From Planctomycetota bacterium (GTDB taxonomy: Bacteria; Planctomycetota; UBA8742; UBA2392), in NCBI GenBank assembly GCA_016722065.1, contig JADKGX010000001.1, forward strand, positions 558,001-622,000: DNA of 64,000 bases, read 5' to 3'. Position numbers and translations under genes: made by a program. The notes beneath the pieces were generated by a model, which saw only the letters and a program-made list of their open reading frames with translations, had not been told where the DNA came from and searched no databases. Shown in pieces: positions 8,075-16,887 of this stretch (the stretch's first letter is position 1; each line of letters begins with the position of its first letter).

Positions 8075-9694
8075 ATGACCAAGCATGTAACCAAGCACGT
8101 CTTCATTACCGGCGGCGTCGTTTCGTCGCTGGGCAAAGGTTTGACCACGGCCTGCATCGGCGCGCTGCTGGAAACCCGCGGCGTACGGGTGCGTATCCAG
8201 AAGTTTGACCCTTACATCAATGTCGACGCCGGCACGATGAACCCCTTTCAGCACGGCGAAGTCTACGTGACCGTCGACGGCGGCGAGACCGACCTCGACC
8301 TTGGCCACTACGAGCGTTACACCACCACGCCCCTTAGCCGCAGCAGCAACATCACCAGCGGCCGCATCTATCAGAACGTGATCAACAAAGAACGCAAAGG
8401 CGCGTATTTGGGCGGTTGCGTGCAGGTCGTCCCGCACATCACCAATGAAATCAAGGCCCATATCCGCCAATGGGACGGCCCCGAAGTGGACATTGTTCTG
8501 TCAGAACTTGGCGGCACGGCTGGCGACATTGAAGGCATGGCGTTCATGGAGGCGTTTCGCCAGTTCGCCTATGAGCACGGCCGCGAAAACGTAGCATTTT
8601 TGCACCTGACGCTGGTGCCCTACCTGCGCGCCAGCGGTGAACTCAAGACCAAGCCCACCCAGCAAAGCGTAGGCGTTCTGCGCCAGATTGGCATTCAGCC
8701 TGACCTGCTGGTGTGCCGCACCGAAAAGCCCCTGACGCAGGAAATGCGCGACAAGATCGCCATGTTCTGCAACGTCGAGAAGCAGTACGTGTTTGACGAA
8801 CGCGACGTGGAGCACAGCATCTATGAGCTGCCTCTGCAACTGCACCAGTCGGGCCTGGATGAAGCGGTGATCCGCCGCCTTGGCCTTCAAGCCGGCCCCG
8901 CCAAACTGGAGCCCTGGCAGAATCTGGTGCACGGCATTTTGAACCCCAAGTCGACGATCGACATCGCTGTTGTCGGCAAATACGTCGAGTTGAAGGACGC
9001 CTACAAAAGCGTCTATGAGGCGATTGATCACGCCGGCATTGCCAACCAGTGCGACATCAAGGTCCACCGCATCAACGCCGAGGAAATCACCGACGACAAC
9101 GCTGGCAAGCGCTTGCGCAGCATGGCCGGCATTTTGGTTCCCGGAGGCTTTGGCGAACGCGGCATTGAGGGCAAGATCAGCGCCGTGCGCTTTGCCCGCG
9201 AGAACAAAGTGCCCTATTACGGCCTTTGCCTGGGAATGCAGATTGCCGTGATCGAGTTTGCGCGACATGTCGCGGACATGAAGGACGCCCACTCAAGCGA
9301 GTTTTCACGCGAGACCCAGCACCCGGTGATTTCGCTGTTGAAGGAACAGCGCAACATCAAGGACATGGGCGGCACCATGCGGCTGGGTGCGCAGCCCTGC
9401 CGCCTTGCAGACGGCACTGTATCGCGTGCGGCTTACGGCACGACGGATGTGATGGAGCGCCACCGCCACCGCTACGAGTTCAACAACGAGTTCCGTGCAC
9501 GTCTGGTGGAACGCGGCCTGGTGATAGCAGGCGTAAACCCGGAGCTTGATCTGGTCGAGATCGTGGAACTCAAGGACCACCCCTTCTTTGTGGGCGTGCA
9601 GTTCCACCCCGAGTTCCAAAGCAAGCCGCTCAAGGCCCACCCGCTGTTTGCAGCCTTTGTAGGGGCAGCCATCAAGCGCTCACAGGCTAAGTAG
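8075..9694 (+). CDS. pyrG: CTP synthase
   Basis: This 539-residue enzyme aminates UTP to CTP with ATP and glutamine. The N-terminal amidoligase domain begins with F-I-T-G-G-V-V-S-S-L-G-K-G (P-loop-like, residues 10-22), followed by K-F-D-P-Y-I-N-V-D-A-G-T-M-N-P and the H-G-E-V-Y-V-T-x-D-G-x-E-T-D-L-D-L-G-H-Y-E-R signature. The C-terminal class I glutamine amidotransferase has the Cys nucleophile in G-L-C-L-G-M-Q and the His-Glu pair in G-V-Q-F-H-P-E-F. Length is normal. The ATG at 8075 is the family start. Leader hairpin at 8028 may regulate it. Confidence 0.97.
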   Translation: MTKHVTKHVFITGGVVSSLGKGLTTACIGALLETRGVRVRIQKFDPYINVDAGTMNPFQHGEVYVTVDGGETDLDLGHYERYTTTPLSRSSNITSGRIYQNVINKERKGAYLGGCVQVVPHITNEIKAHIRQWDGPEVDIVLSELGGTAGDIEGMAFMEAFRQFAYEHGRENVAFLHLTLVPYLRASGELKTKPTQQSVGVLRQIGIQPDLLVCRTEKPLTQEMRDKIAMFCNVEKQYVFDERDVEHSIYELPLQLHQSGLDEAVIRRLGLQAGPAKLEPWQNLVHGILNPKSTIDIAVVGKYVELKDAYKSVYEAIDHAGIANQCDIKVHRINAEEITDDNAGKRLRSMAGILVPGGFGERGIEGKISAVRFARENKVPYYGLCLGMQIAVIEFARHVADMKDAHSSEFSRETQHPVISLLKEQRNIKDMGGTMRLGAQPCRLADGTVSRAAYGTTDVMERHRHRYEFNNEFRARLVERGLVIAGVNPELDLVEIVELKDHPFFVGVQFHPEFQSKPLKAHPLFAAFVGAAIKRSQAK

Positions 9695-9706
9695 GTAGCC
9701 AAGTGA

Positions 9707-9760
9707 TGCGGACTCCAAGTCCGCACGAGTTGTAGTTGTTGTTGCGGACCAAAGGCCCGC
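9707..9760. terminator. Two hairpins between convergent genes
   Basis: TGCGGACT/AGTCCGCA (9707-9714, 9718-9725) is a perfect 8-bp stem with a CCA loop. A second, GCGGACC/GGCCCGC (9744-9750, 9754-9760), has one mismatch. They separate pyrG from the convergent oxidoreductase gene and probably stop both transcripts, though no long T-run is present. Confidence 0.5.
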
Positions 9761-9765
9761 GCCCC

Positions 9766-12621
9766 CTAGGTCAGCCAGGCTTCCTTGACCGGTGCCAGCG
9801 GGCGGTTCAACCAGGCAATGCGGCGCAGCTTGCCCGCGCCCTCAACCGGCCGGCATTGCGCCTTCCATTGCAGGTAGACCTCAAAGGACTTGTTGGTGTC
9901 GGCAACTACATCGCCGTAGAGGTCCTCGGGCCTGGCCATTTCTATGCGAACCTTCTGCAGCCAGCAGTTTGCCCCGCTGATCGGGTCTGGGTGAATGGGG
10001 GCCGCCGCATTCTGGTGCACTCCGCCGGCCTCCCAGAAAATGCGCTGCGTGTCGGGGTCATTGCTTTCAAAAGGCGTGATCCCGCGCAGCTTGCGCATGC
10101 GCCATTGGCCGGGCGCTTCTTCTTTGATGTCCACTTCGCTGGCGCTCATGCGATTGGCCTTTGGGTCGCCGGGGCGGCGCCAGCGGCCAATGTGGTGGCT
10201 GCAGGCGCAAACACCGGGCTTCATGGCTTCGGTGGCCCAGACGCGGTCGATGAACCAGCCGATTTCGGTGTTAACACGTACAAGCGCACCGTTGCGCAGG
10301 CCCATGCGTTGCAGGTCCAGCGGGTTCATCCACATCGGGTTGGTGTTGCTGATTTCATTCAGCCACTTGGCCGCGCCGGTGCGGGTGTGAATCAGCGTCG
10401 GCAGCCGAAACGTCGGCACCAGAACCATCTCGCCTTTGCTTTCGTCGATTGCGCTGGGGTGCACGTGGCTGGCAATGAACCCCGGCAACGTGTGGTCAGG
10501 CCAGCCGTGGTCCTTCATCGACTTGGACCAGATTTCGAGCTTGCGCGACGGCGTCGGAAACCCTGCGTGAACTCTGTCTCCGATCTTCACGCCCAAGGGC
10601 TTGCCCGCGGCATCGAAGGCCAGCCCGAAGTCGTCAACGCGGGCGACGCTGGCGGCGTCAACTTCGTTGACGTGTTGCTCATACACGTGCGGTTTGACGC
10701 GAAAGGCCCCGGTGCGCTTCATGTAGGCCAGTGGCGATTCACTGCACTTGGCGGCTTCTTCTTTCAGGCCGGGCACGCGGTCGAAAATGTAGGCGTAGTA
10801 TTCGTCGACGCTGACGGGCTTGCCGCGGTCTGCGGGGCTTTCAAAGTGCTTGCGAATGCCCCGCGCGCCGTCGGGGTCGATTGCCCAGCTTAGGTCAATC
10901 CAGAACTCGTCTTCTTCCCACACCTCGCCGGGGTTGGCCTCATAGGTGCGCTTGATCTGCTTGCCTTCGCGCTCGGCCACTACGCGCAGCACGGGTTGGC
11001 GAAACGCGATCCAGACCCCGCTGTCGATCTCGTAGCTGTTCAGGTCGTGGCGCTCGCTGGCGTGGCCCATCGGCAGCACATAGTCGGCAAAATAGGCCGT
11101 CTCGTTCCAGGTTGGCGTCAAGGCCACGTGGCAGCCGACGCGGCTTTCATCGCGCAGCATTTCTATCCATGAAAAACCGTCCGGGTATGTCCACACCGGG
11201 TTGAACACGCGCGTGAAGTACACGTCGATCTTCTGCTGTTTTTCGCGCAGCAGGTGCGGCAGGCAGTGCGACATCTCGTACTGCGCGACACTCCATTCGT
11301 CAGGAAAGTTCAGCGTGTTCCAGAATTTGTGCGCCGGCGGCGTATCAAAGAATTCGGGTTTGAACTTGTTCCAGGCGCTGGGCAGCGTGCCCCCCGGGCG
11401 GCCCACACTGCCGGTCATGACCACCAGCAATTGCAGCGTGCGCGCGACTTGCCAGCCGCCCAGGTTGCCAATGCTGGCCGCGCGCCAGACATGCGCGGAA
11501 AGCCGGCGTTCGCAGCCTGCTACAAGTTCATACAGTTGAAGTATCTGGGCCACGGGCACGCGTGCTTCTTGCGCCGCGCGTTCGGGCGTGAAGTCTTTCC
11601 ATTCTTCCAGCAGCACGGCGACAAACGCTTCCCAGGTTTGGGGTTTATCGGCGTGTTCACTGGCCAGCAGCTCGCGCCAGTTGGTCCAATCGCGGAACTG
11701 GCTTACGTCGTAGGTCCCGCGCTCGAGCATCAGCCGCGCGATCGCAAGGAAGATTGCGGCCTCGCTGCCGGGCTGGGTAGGCATCCATACGTCGGCCATG
11801 GAAGCTGTGTTGCTCAGGCGTGGGTCTAGAACGACCAGCTTGGCGCCCTTCATGACGCCTTCCATGATGCGCTGGGCGTGCGGGTTGAAGTAGTGGCCGC
11901 TTTCCAGGTGCGCGCTGACCAGCAGAATCAGCTTGGCATTGGCGTGGTCAGGCGAGGGCCGGTCGTGTTTCATCCACAACGAGTAACCGTGGCGCGCGCC
12001 GGCGCTGCAAATGGTTGTGTGGCTGTTGTGGCCGTCAATGCCCCAGCCATTGAGCACGCGGTCCATGTAGCCCTCATGGCCCGGCCTGCCCACGTGGTAA
12101 ATCACGTTGTTCTGGCGCCCGGCATCAAAGGCCGCGCCAATCTTGCCGCCGATTTCCTTCAGCGCCTGAACCCACGAGATGCGCTCGAACTTGCCCTCGC
12201 CGCGCGCGCCAACGCGGCGCATGGGGTAAAGAATGCGGTCGGGGTCATCAAGCTGGTTTTTCGTCGCCGGACCCTTGGCGCAATTGCGCCCGCGCGAGCC
12301 CGGGTGCAGCGGGTTGCCCTCAAGCTTGCGGACCTCGTGGGTCTCTTTGTCCACGTAGGCCAGCAGCCCGCAGGCCGCTTCGCAGTTGAAGCATGTAGTC
12401 GGCACAATGCTGTAGGCGCGTTTTTGGCGCAGCGGCCAGACCTTGGCGTCCAGTTCTTCCCAATGCGCCCACTTTTCGACGGGCGGGAAGGCGCTCAAAG
12501 GGAACGGTTCCGCACGAATGCCGTCGGCTTGCGGCTGCGCGGCAAATTCCTCACCCAAATCAGGAATCAGCCGCAGCTTGGCGGCGATCCGTTCAATCAA
12601 ACTCAGGCGAGGCTTACCCAT
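9766..12621 (-). CDS. Molybdopterin oxidoreductase catalytic subunit (DMSO reductase superfamily)
   Basis: The 951-residue protein is a catalytic subunit of the complex iron-sulfur molybdoenzyme type. An N-terminal [4Fe-4S] motif C-x2-C-x3-C ... C (C-F-N-C-E-A-A-C and G-R-N-C-A-K-G) lies at about residues 80-130. The molybdopterin domains follow, including T-T-I-C-S-A-G-A-R-H-G, where the Cys is the likely Mo ligand, and a C-terminal dinucleotide-binding domain. No twin-arginine signal is seen, so a cytoplasmic site is likely, unlike many family members. The gene lies downstream of a fused ferredoxin/NrfD subunit, its probable electron partner. The substrate (formate, sulfur compound, arsenic, nitrate or other) cannot be assigned. 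Confidence 0.85.
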   Translation of the reverse strand: MGKPRLSLIERIAAKLRLIPDLGEEFAAQPQADGIRAEPFPLSAFPPVEKWAHWEELDAKVWPLRQKRAYSIVPTTCFNCEAACGLLAYVDKETHEVRKLEGNPLHPGSRGRNCAKGPATKNQLDDPDRILYPMRRVGARGEGKFERISWVQALKEIGGKIGAAFDAGRQNNVIYHVGRPGHEGYMDRVLNGWGIDGHNSHTTICSAGARHGYSLWMKHDRPSPDHANAKLILLVSAHLESGHYFNPHAQRIMEGVMKGAKLVVLDPRLSNTASMADVWMPTQPGSEAAIFLAIARLMLERGTYDVSQFRDWTNWRELLASEHADKPQTWEAFVAVLLEEWKDFTPERAAQEARVPVAQILQLYELVAGCERRLSAHVWRAASIGNLGGWQVARTLQLLVVMTGSVGRPGGTLPSAWNKFKPEFFDTPPAHKFWNTLNFPDEWSVAQYEMSHCLPHLLREKQQKIDVYFTRVFNPVWTYPDGFSWIEMLRDESRVGCHVALTPTWNETAYFADYVLPMGHASERHDLNSYEIDSGVWIAFRQPVLRVVAEREGKQIKRTYEANPGEVWEEDEFWIDLSWAIDPDGARGIRKHFESPADRGKPVSVDEYYAYIFDRVPGLKEEAAKCSESPLAYMKRTGAFRVKPHVYEQHVNEVDAASVARVDDFGLAFDAAGKPLGVKIGDRVHAGFPTPSRKLEIWSKSMKDHGWPDHTLPGFIASHVHPSAIDESKGEMVLVPTFRLPTLIHTRTGAAKWLNEISNTNPMWMNPLDLQRMGLRNGALVRVNTEIGWFIDRVWATEAMKPGVCACSHHIGRWRRPGDPKANRMSASEVDIKEEAPGQWRMRKLRGITPFESNDPDTQRIFWEAGGVHQNAAAPIHPDPISGANCWLQKVRIEMARPEDLYGDVVADTNKSFEVYLQWKAQCRPVEGAGKLRRIAWLNRPLAPVKEAWLT

Positions 12622-12640
12622 GAGCAAACGACCGTTTTGT

Positions 12641-12706
12641 CCACAGCTGAACACAGAAGAACACGGATGCCCGCTTTGATCTGTGATTATCTGCGTTCAT
12701 CTGTGG
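12641..12706. repeat. 28-bp inverted repeat with about 10-nt internal periodicity
   Basis: Arms 12641-12668 and 12679-12706 match at 22 of 28 positions around a 10-nt loop. Each arm contains spaced copies of a CTGTG/CTGCG core roughly every 10 nt. It fills the gap between the ferredoxin/NrfD gene and the molybdoenzyme gene and would form a long hairpin in the shared transcript. Confidence 0.7.
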
Positions 12707-12717
12707 ACCCAAAGTAG

Positions 12718-14319
12718 TCAAGTGTTGGAGCGTTTCTGGGGCAGGTACACCCACAGGTACTCAGTTACCGCCATGCCGAGGAACATTGCAATCGCCGCGA
12801 ACACTGCGCCGGTCTTGCCTAGTGCCAGCAGACCCAATGGCAGCGCGTGCCCGATGGCAATCACCCCGCCGTAGAACCACTTGCCGGCGCGGCCGGTGCG
12901 CATGTCGTGCGCCGTGTAACTGCCGTCTTGCGTGGCGTGTTTGCCGAACACCTCGGCGAAAATCACCGCCAGGCTCACGATCAGCGACAGCGCAAGGCCG
13001 ATGCGGCCTTCCTGCCCGATCAGGCACAGCACACCAAAGCCCGCCAGCGGCGCGTGGACAAACATATGCACAACCAGCGCCGGGCTTTGCCAGAAGTCGC
13101 GCCCTTTGCACTGGCCAAACAGAAACGCCGTGTACACTGCTGCTGCCAGCGAAAGCCCGGCCATTGGCCAAGCCAGCCACGGCAGCACCTGATTCAGCCC
13201 CAGCGCGGCAACCACAAGCCAGGCCGTAATCATGCCGCCAAACGCTGCAACGATGTACGCGCCGCGCACCAGCCAACTGGTCCAGTTGGGACGCAGCAGC
13301 ACATAAAGAAAGCGCTTGGGCTGGTCTAGGTCCTTTACCAGCAAAGCACCCGTGAGGGCCAGAAACACCAGCGCGGTGATCGGCAACGCCAGCGTGTAAA
13401 GTGAACCAGCCGGCGCGCCTTTTGGGCCGATGCCAAGCTGCGGCAAGATGACCGCCAGCGCTGACATCAACGCGCAGCCCGCGGCTATGGCCTTGGTCAT
13501 GATGTAGGCCGCGACTTCCCAGCCCCATTGCACGCCTTTGTCGGGCGCGTCGTAGGCGCGGCGCACCTTTTCGCCGCCGCTGGCTTTTTCCAGTTCGCGC
13601 AGCAGGCCATCAAGTTGCTCGGCGGGCGCCTCGGCGCGAGTGGCCTGGGCTTTGCGGACAATACCGATCAAATCGAACTGCTTGGCGTCTGCCCCTGCAT
13701 AATGGCCCACGCCGCGTGTCTGGTCCGACCAGACGGTGGTTTCAGGCACGGCAGTCGCGGCGGGGTTCAGTGCGGCCTGGTCGCCTTCAATGTAATAGAC
13801 CTGCGGGCCGGTGCCCTTTTCTGGCTTGCGCACGGTGGCCGGTTGCTTGGCGATCAGTTGGCTGACATCGGATTTCGGGTCGTCTACATCGCCAAAGTGA
13901 ATAGCCTGCTCTGGGCAGATGTTCACGCAGCTTGGGTTCAGCCCTTGATCAATTCGGTGGGCGCAGAAGTTGCACTTGGCGGCTGTGTGCGTGTTCGGGT
14001 CAATGTACAGCGCATCGTACGGGCAGGCCTGGGTGCAACTTTTGCAACCAATGCAACGCCGGTTGTCAAAATCGACAATGCCGTCGGCACGCGTAAACAG
14101 CGCCGTAGTGGGACAGATCGAGACACAGGGTGCGTCTTTGCAATGGTTGCAGCGCGTGACCTGAAAGTTGCGGCTAACGTTGGGGTAGTTGCCCCGTTCG
14201 ATGTACTTGACCCAGGTGCGGTTTACGCCAATGGGCACCAGGTGTTCGGCCTTGCACGCAACGGTGCAGGCGTGGCAGCCGATACAAACACGATTGTCGA
14301 TGACAAAGCCGTATTGCAT
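12718..14319 (-). CDS. Fused 4Fe-4S ferredoxin / NrfD-like membrane subunit
   Basis: This 533-residue protein joins two normally separate subunits. Residues 1-190 hold four cysteine clusters typical of DmsB/NrfC/PhsB (C-I-G-C-H-A-C, C-N-H-C-K-D-A-P-C, C-I-G-C-K-S-C-T-Q-A-C-P, C-N-F-C ... C-V-N-I-C-P). After a variable linker, residues ~275-525 hold eight or so hydrophobic segments of the NrfD/PsrC type, including Y-V-L-L-R-P-N-W-T-S-W-L-V-R-G-A. It should pass electrons between the quinone pool and the molybdoenzyme encoded downstream on the same strand. Upstream is the two-component pair, whose stop is 52 nt away. Confidence 0.87.
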   Translation of the reverse strand: MQYGFVIDNRVCIGCHACTVACKAEHLVPIGVNRTWVKYIERGNYPNVSRNFQVTRCNHCKDAPCVSICPTTALFTRADGIVDFDNRRCIGCKSCTQACPYDALYIDPNTHTAAKCNFCAHRIDQGLNPSCVNICPEQAIHFGDVDDPKSDVSQLIAKQPATVRKPEKGTGPQVYYIEGDQAALNPAATAVPETTVWSDQTRGVGHYAGADAKQFDLIGIVRKAQATRAEAPAEQLDGLLRELEKASGGEKVRRAYDAPDKGVQWGWEVAAYIMTKAIAAGCALMSALAVILPQLGIGPKGAPAGSLYTLALPITALVFLALTGALLVKDLDQPKRFLYVLLRPNWTSWLVRGAYIVAAFGGMITAWLVVAALGLNQVLPWLAWPMAGLSLAAAVYTAFLFGQCKGRDFWQSPALVVHMFVHAPLAGFGVLCLIGQEGRIGLALSLIVSLAVIFAEVFGKHATQDGSYTAHDMRTGRAGKWFYGGVIAIGHALPLGLLALGKTGAVFAAIAMFLGMAVTEYLWVYLPQKRSNT

Positions 14320-14371
14320 GTTGGCGTATGGTGTCCGCCATGAGAGATGGCGTCAACGGTGGAAGAGGCTG

Positions 14372-16132
14372 TCAACTTGCTGGCAACTCCAGTTCAAAAC
14401 ACGCGCCTGGGCTTATGCCCTGCACGTGGCGCAAGTCGCCATGCATGGCGCGGGCCAGCCCGCGGCAAAGGCTGAGGCCCAGCCCCACGCCGGGGGCCGA
14501 GTTCGCAGCTGCCTGGGCGCTTTTGCGGAAAGGCTTGAACAGGCGTTGGGCGGTGTCTGCATCAACCCCCGGGCCAAAGTCGCGCACGCGAATGACCAGG
14601 TGCCCGTTGTTGCGGGCCATGGTAAGTTCAACGCGTTTGTCGCTGGCCGCTGCGCCGTACTTGCAGGCGTTGTCGACCAGATTGAACAACACGCGTTCAA
14701 TCGCTGCGGGGTCGGCATGCACGGTGCTTTCTGCGGCATCGGGCGAAATCGTAATCGAAAGCTCCATTTGCGCCTGGCGGGCGCGTTCCCGCAGCGTGGC
14801 ATCTGCGCGCTCGACCACACCTGCAACGGCAATGGCCTCCATGCGGTCGCGGGCACGACCGCGTTCCAGCCGCGCATAACTGAGTACATTCTCAACCAGG
14901 TGTGAAAGGCGAACAGACTCGGCATGCATGGTGTCCAGGTACTCCGCGCGTGCGATGTCGTCTTTGACGCGGCCACTGGAAAGCAACTCCGTGTACATGC
15001 GCAGCGTGGTCAGGGGCGTGCGCAACTCGTGGGTAACGGCGCTGACAAAATCGGCCCGGCGTTCGCTTAGACTGACCGTACTGCGCAGCACAAAACCCAC
15101 CGCCAGGGCCGCCAGCAGCACGGCACCCCAGGCCACCCACAGCGCAAAGCGCGCCGGCGAGGCTTCCCCTGCGGCCTGCGTGACAACCTTGCCCGGAAGC
15201 ACCTTCACGGGCAGCGAGGCCAAGCGGTACTCCGGCGCCGTGTCGTCGCCACTTACCGGCGCAAAGGCGGGTTGTGGCAGCACATCCTTGCCGCTTGCAG
15301 CCAGGGCGTCTTGCACCTTGGGCCAGTTCAGCCAGCAGGCCTGTACCCAATCTGCACCATCAATTGTGACCAACCGGGCCAGGTAAAGCTCGTTTCCCAG
15401 CCAGACTGCCGTCATGGGGTGCTCGCGCACCGTGACAGGCTTGCTGTCGGGGTAGGCAACATTCTGGGCTTGCGTTTCGTCGTCTTTTCTTTGCGTGGCG
15501 ATCTTCTTGGTGGCCTGGCTGCGGCGTTCGTATTGCGCACGGTTTTGCTCGTTCTTGGTGGCCCAGCTGTCGTCCAGATACACCAGGTCTGCGGCCGGGC
15601 GGTTGTCGCCGGCCTTTCGGCGCGGCAGCCTTGCGCGCAAATCGCCGGGCGAAACAGCGGCGGTTACAGCCTCAAGCAGCAATTTGCGCTGGTTGATCTG
15701 GTCGGCCTTAACGTAGCGGCTTTCGGCCAGGTCGCGCTTGTTACCAACCGGGGCCTGGGGCGACGAAAACGTGTCGTCTGGTTGCACTTGAAAGTGCAGG
15801 CGAACAAATGGTGAGTCGTTGGTCAGCAGTGGCGACGGCACCAGCACTTCGCCGTGTTCGAGTTCCCGAAACATGCGCGTGTAGGCGGCCTCGGCTGGAT
15901 AGAACGAGTAGTACTCAAAGTACGGTCGCGCCGCTTCGTCGGCGACCAGCGTCGAGACTTCGGCGTCCATCTGCCACAGAGTATTGTGGATTGCATCTTC
16001 TTCAGCGGCGCCTTGGGCCGCCTGGGCGCGCTCTTGGTCCAGTCGTTGTAGAACCACGGTGGTAAATGCCATGGCGCCGGCCAGCACCATAAGCACCAGC
16101 AAGAACGTCAGCCAGGCATGCAGGGGCTTCAT
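14372..16132 (-). CDS. Membrane sensor histidine kinase
   Basis: The 586-residue protein has a TM helix at residues 8-27, an extracytoplasmic sensor region to ~325 with no recognised fold, and a second TM helix at ~329-349. The phosphoacceptor His is in H-E-L-R-T-P-L (His368). The HATPase domain shows N-L-V-D-N-A-C-K-Y (N-box), D-F-G-P-G (G1) and G-L-G-L (G2). The ATG overlaps the response regulator stop (ATGA), so the two are co-translated. Genes for the molybdoenzyme follow on the same strand, so it may control them; this is inference from position. Confidence 0.93.
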   Translation of the reverse strand: MKPLHAWLTFLLVLMVLAGAMAFTTVVLQRLDQERAQAAQGAAEEDAIHNTLWQMDAEVSTLVADEAARPYFEYYSFYPAEAAYTRMFRELEHGEVLVPSPLLTNDSPFVRLHFQVQPDDTFSSPQAPVGNKRDLAESRYVKADQINQRKLLLEAVTAAVSPGDLRARLPRRKAGDNRPAADLVYLDDSWATKNEQNRAQYERRSQATKKIATQRKDDETQAQNVAYPDSKPVTVREHPMTAVWLGNELYLARLVTIDGADWVQACWLNWPKVQDALAASGKDVLPQPAFAPVSGDDTAPEYRLASLPVKVLPGKVVTQAAGEASPARFALWVAWGAVLLAALAVGFVLRSTVSLSERRADFVSAVTHELRTPLTTLRMYTELLSSGRVKDDIARAEYLDTMHAESVRLSHLVENVLSYARLERGRARDRMEAIAVAGVVERADATLRERARQAQMELSITISPDAAESTVHADPAAIERVLFNLVDNACKYGAAASDKRVELTMARNNGHLVIRVRDFGPGVDADTAQRLFKPFRKSAQAAANSAPGVGLGLSLCRGLARAMHGDLRHVQGISPGACFELELPAS

Positions 16133-16824
16133 TTGGTGCCCCCCAGCATGTAGCCCTTGCCGCGCACGGTAAGAAGAAACACCGGCGCTTCGGCGTCGTA
16201 GCGAAGCTTGTCGCGCAGGCGGGCTACGTGCATATCAATCGTTCGCGTACTCAAGCCCCTGGGGTCCAGGCGCCACACCCGGGCCAGAATCTCGTCGCGC
16301 GAAATCGCGCGGCCCGGGTTGCTGGCCAGATAGCGAATCAGTTCGCGTTCGCGTTCCGAAAGCTCGCTGCGGCCGCCATCGCCGTAGCGCACCTCGCAAC
16401 GTTCCAGGTCAATCACGCCGGCGGGGCAGGCGACTTCTTGCACGTCTTTGGGGCGCTCGGCGCTGCGGCGCATTACGGCTTCTACGCGGGCCAGCAATTC
16501 TCCTACACTGAAGGGCTTCACCACATAATCATCTGCGCCAAGCTTCAGGCCCGCAACACGGTCTTTTTCTGACCCCATGGCGGTCAAAATGATCACCGGC
16601 AGCGATGGCCGCACGCGTCGCACTTCTTGCAAGATCTGAAGCCCCGGAACCTTGGGCAAAGCCAGATCCAGCAGGATCAAATCACACTCCACCTGCAGCG
16701 CGGCTTTCAGGCCGGCTTCGCCATCGGCGGCATCAAACACGGCGTACTGGTCGGCACGCAAGGCATCCAGCAGCCCGCGGCGGATTGCGTGGTCGTCTTC
16801 GATTACCAGTACGGTTCTGGGCAT
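16129..16824 (-). CDS. OmpR/PhoB-family response regulator
   Basis: This 231-residue regulator has a receiver domain with acidic pocket E-D-D near residue 9, phosphoacceptor Asp53 in L-I-L-L-D-L-A-L-P and the conserved Lys in V-V-K-P-F. The C-terminal winged-helix DNA-binding domain shows L-S-E-R-E-R-E-L-I-R-Y-L and S-T-R-T-I-D-M-H-V-A-R-L-R-D-K-L. It is transcribed immediately before its kinase with a 4-nt overlap. DNA target unknown. Confidence 0.94.
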   Translation of the reverse strand: MPRTVLVIEDDHAIRRGLLDALRADQYAVFDAADGEAGLKAALQVECDLILLDLALPKVPGLQILQEVRRVRPSLPVIILTAMGSEKDRVAGLKLGADDYVVKPFSVGELLARVEAVMRRSAERPKDVQEVACPAGVIDLERCEVRYGDGGRSELSERERELIRYLASNPGRAISRDEILARVWRLDPRGLSTRTIDMHVARLRDKLRYDAEAPVFLLTVRGKGYMLGGTK

Positions 16825-16837
16825 GGTCGTATCAACA

Positions 16838-16869
16838 TTGTAGGGGCCTGCCGTGGCAAGCCCCTACAA
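16838..16869 (-). terminator. Hairpin downstream of the VWA gene
   Basis: TTGTAGGGGC (16838-16847) and GCCCCTACAA (16860-16869) pair perfectly around a 12-nt loop. It lies between the VWA gene stop (16888) and the response-regulator start, so it probably ends the VWA transcript. It has no long T-run and may also be a dispersed palindromic repeat. Confidence 0.6.
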
Positions 16870-16887
16870 GAAACAGCATTCGCCTGA

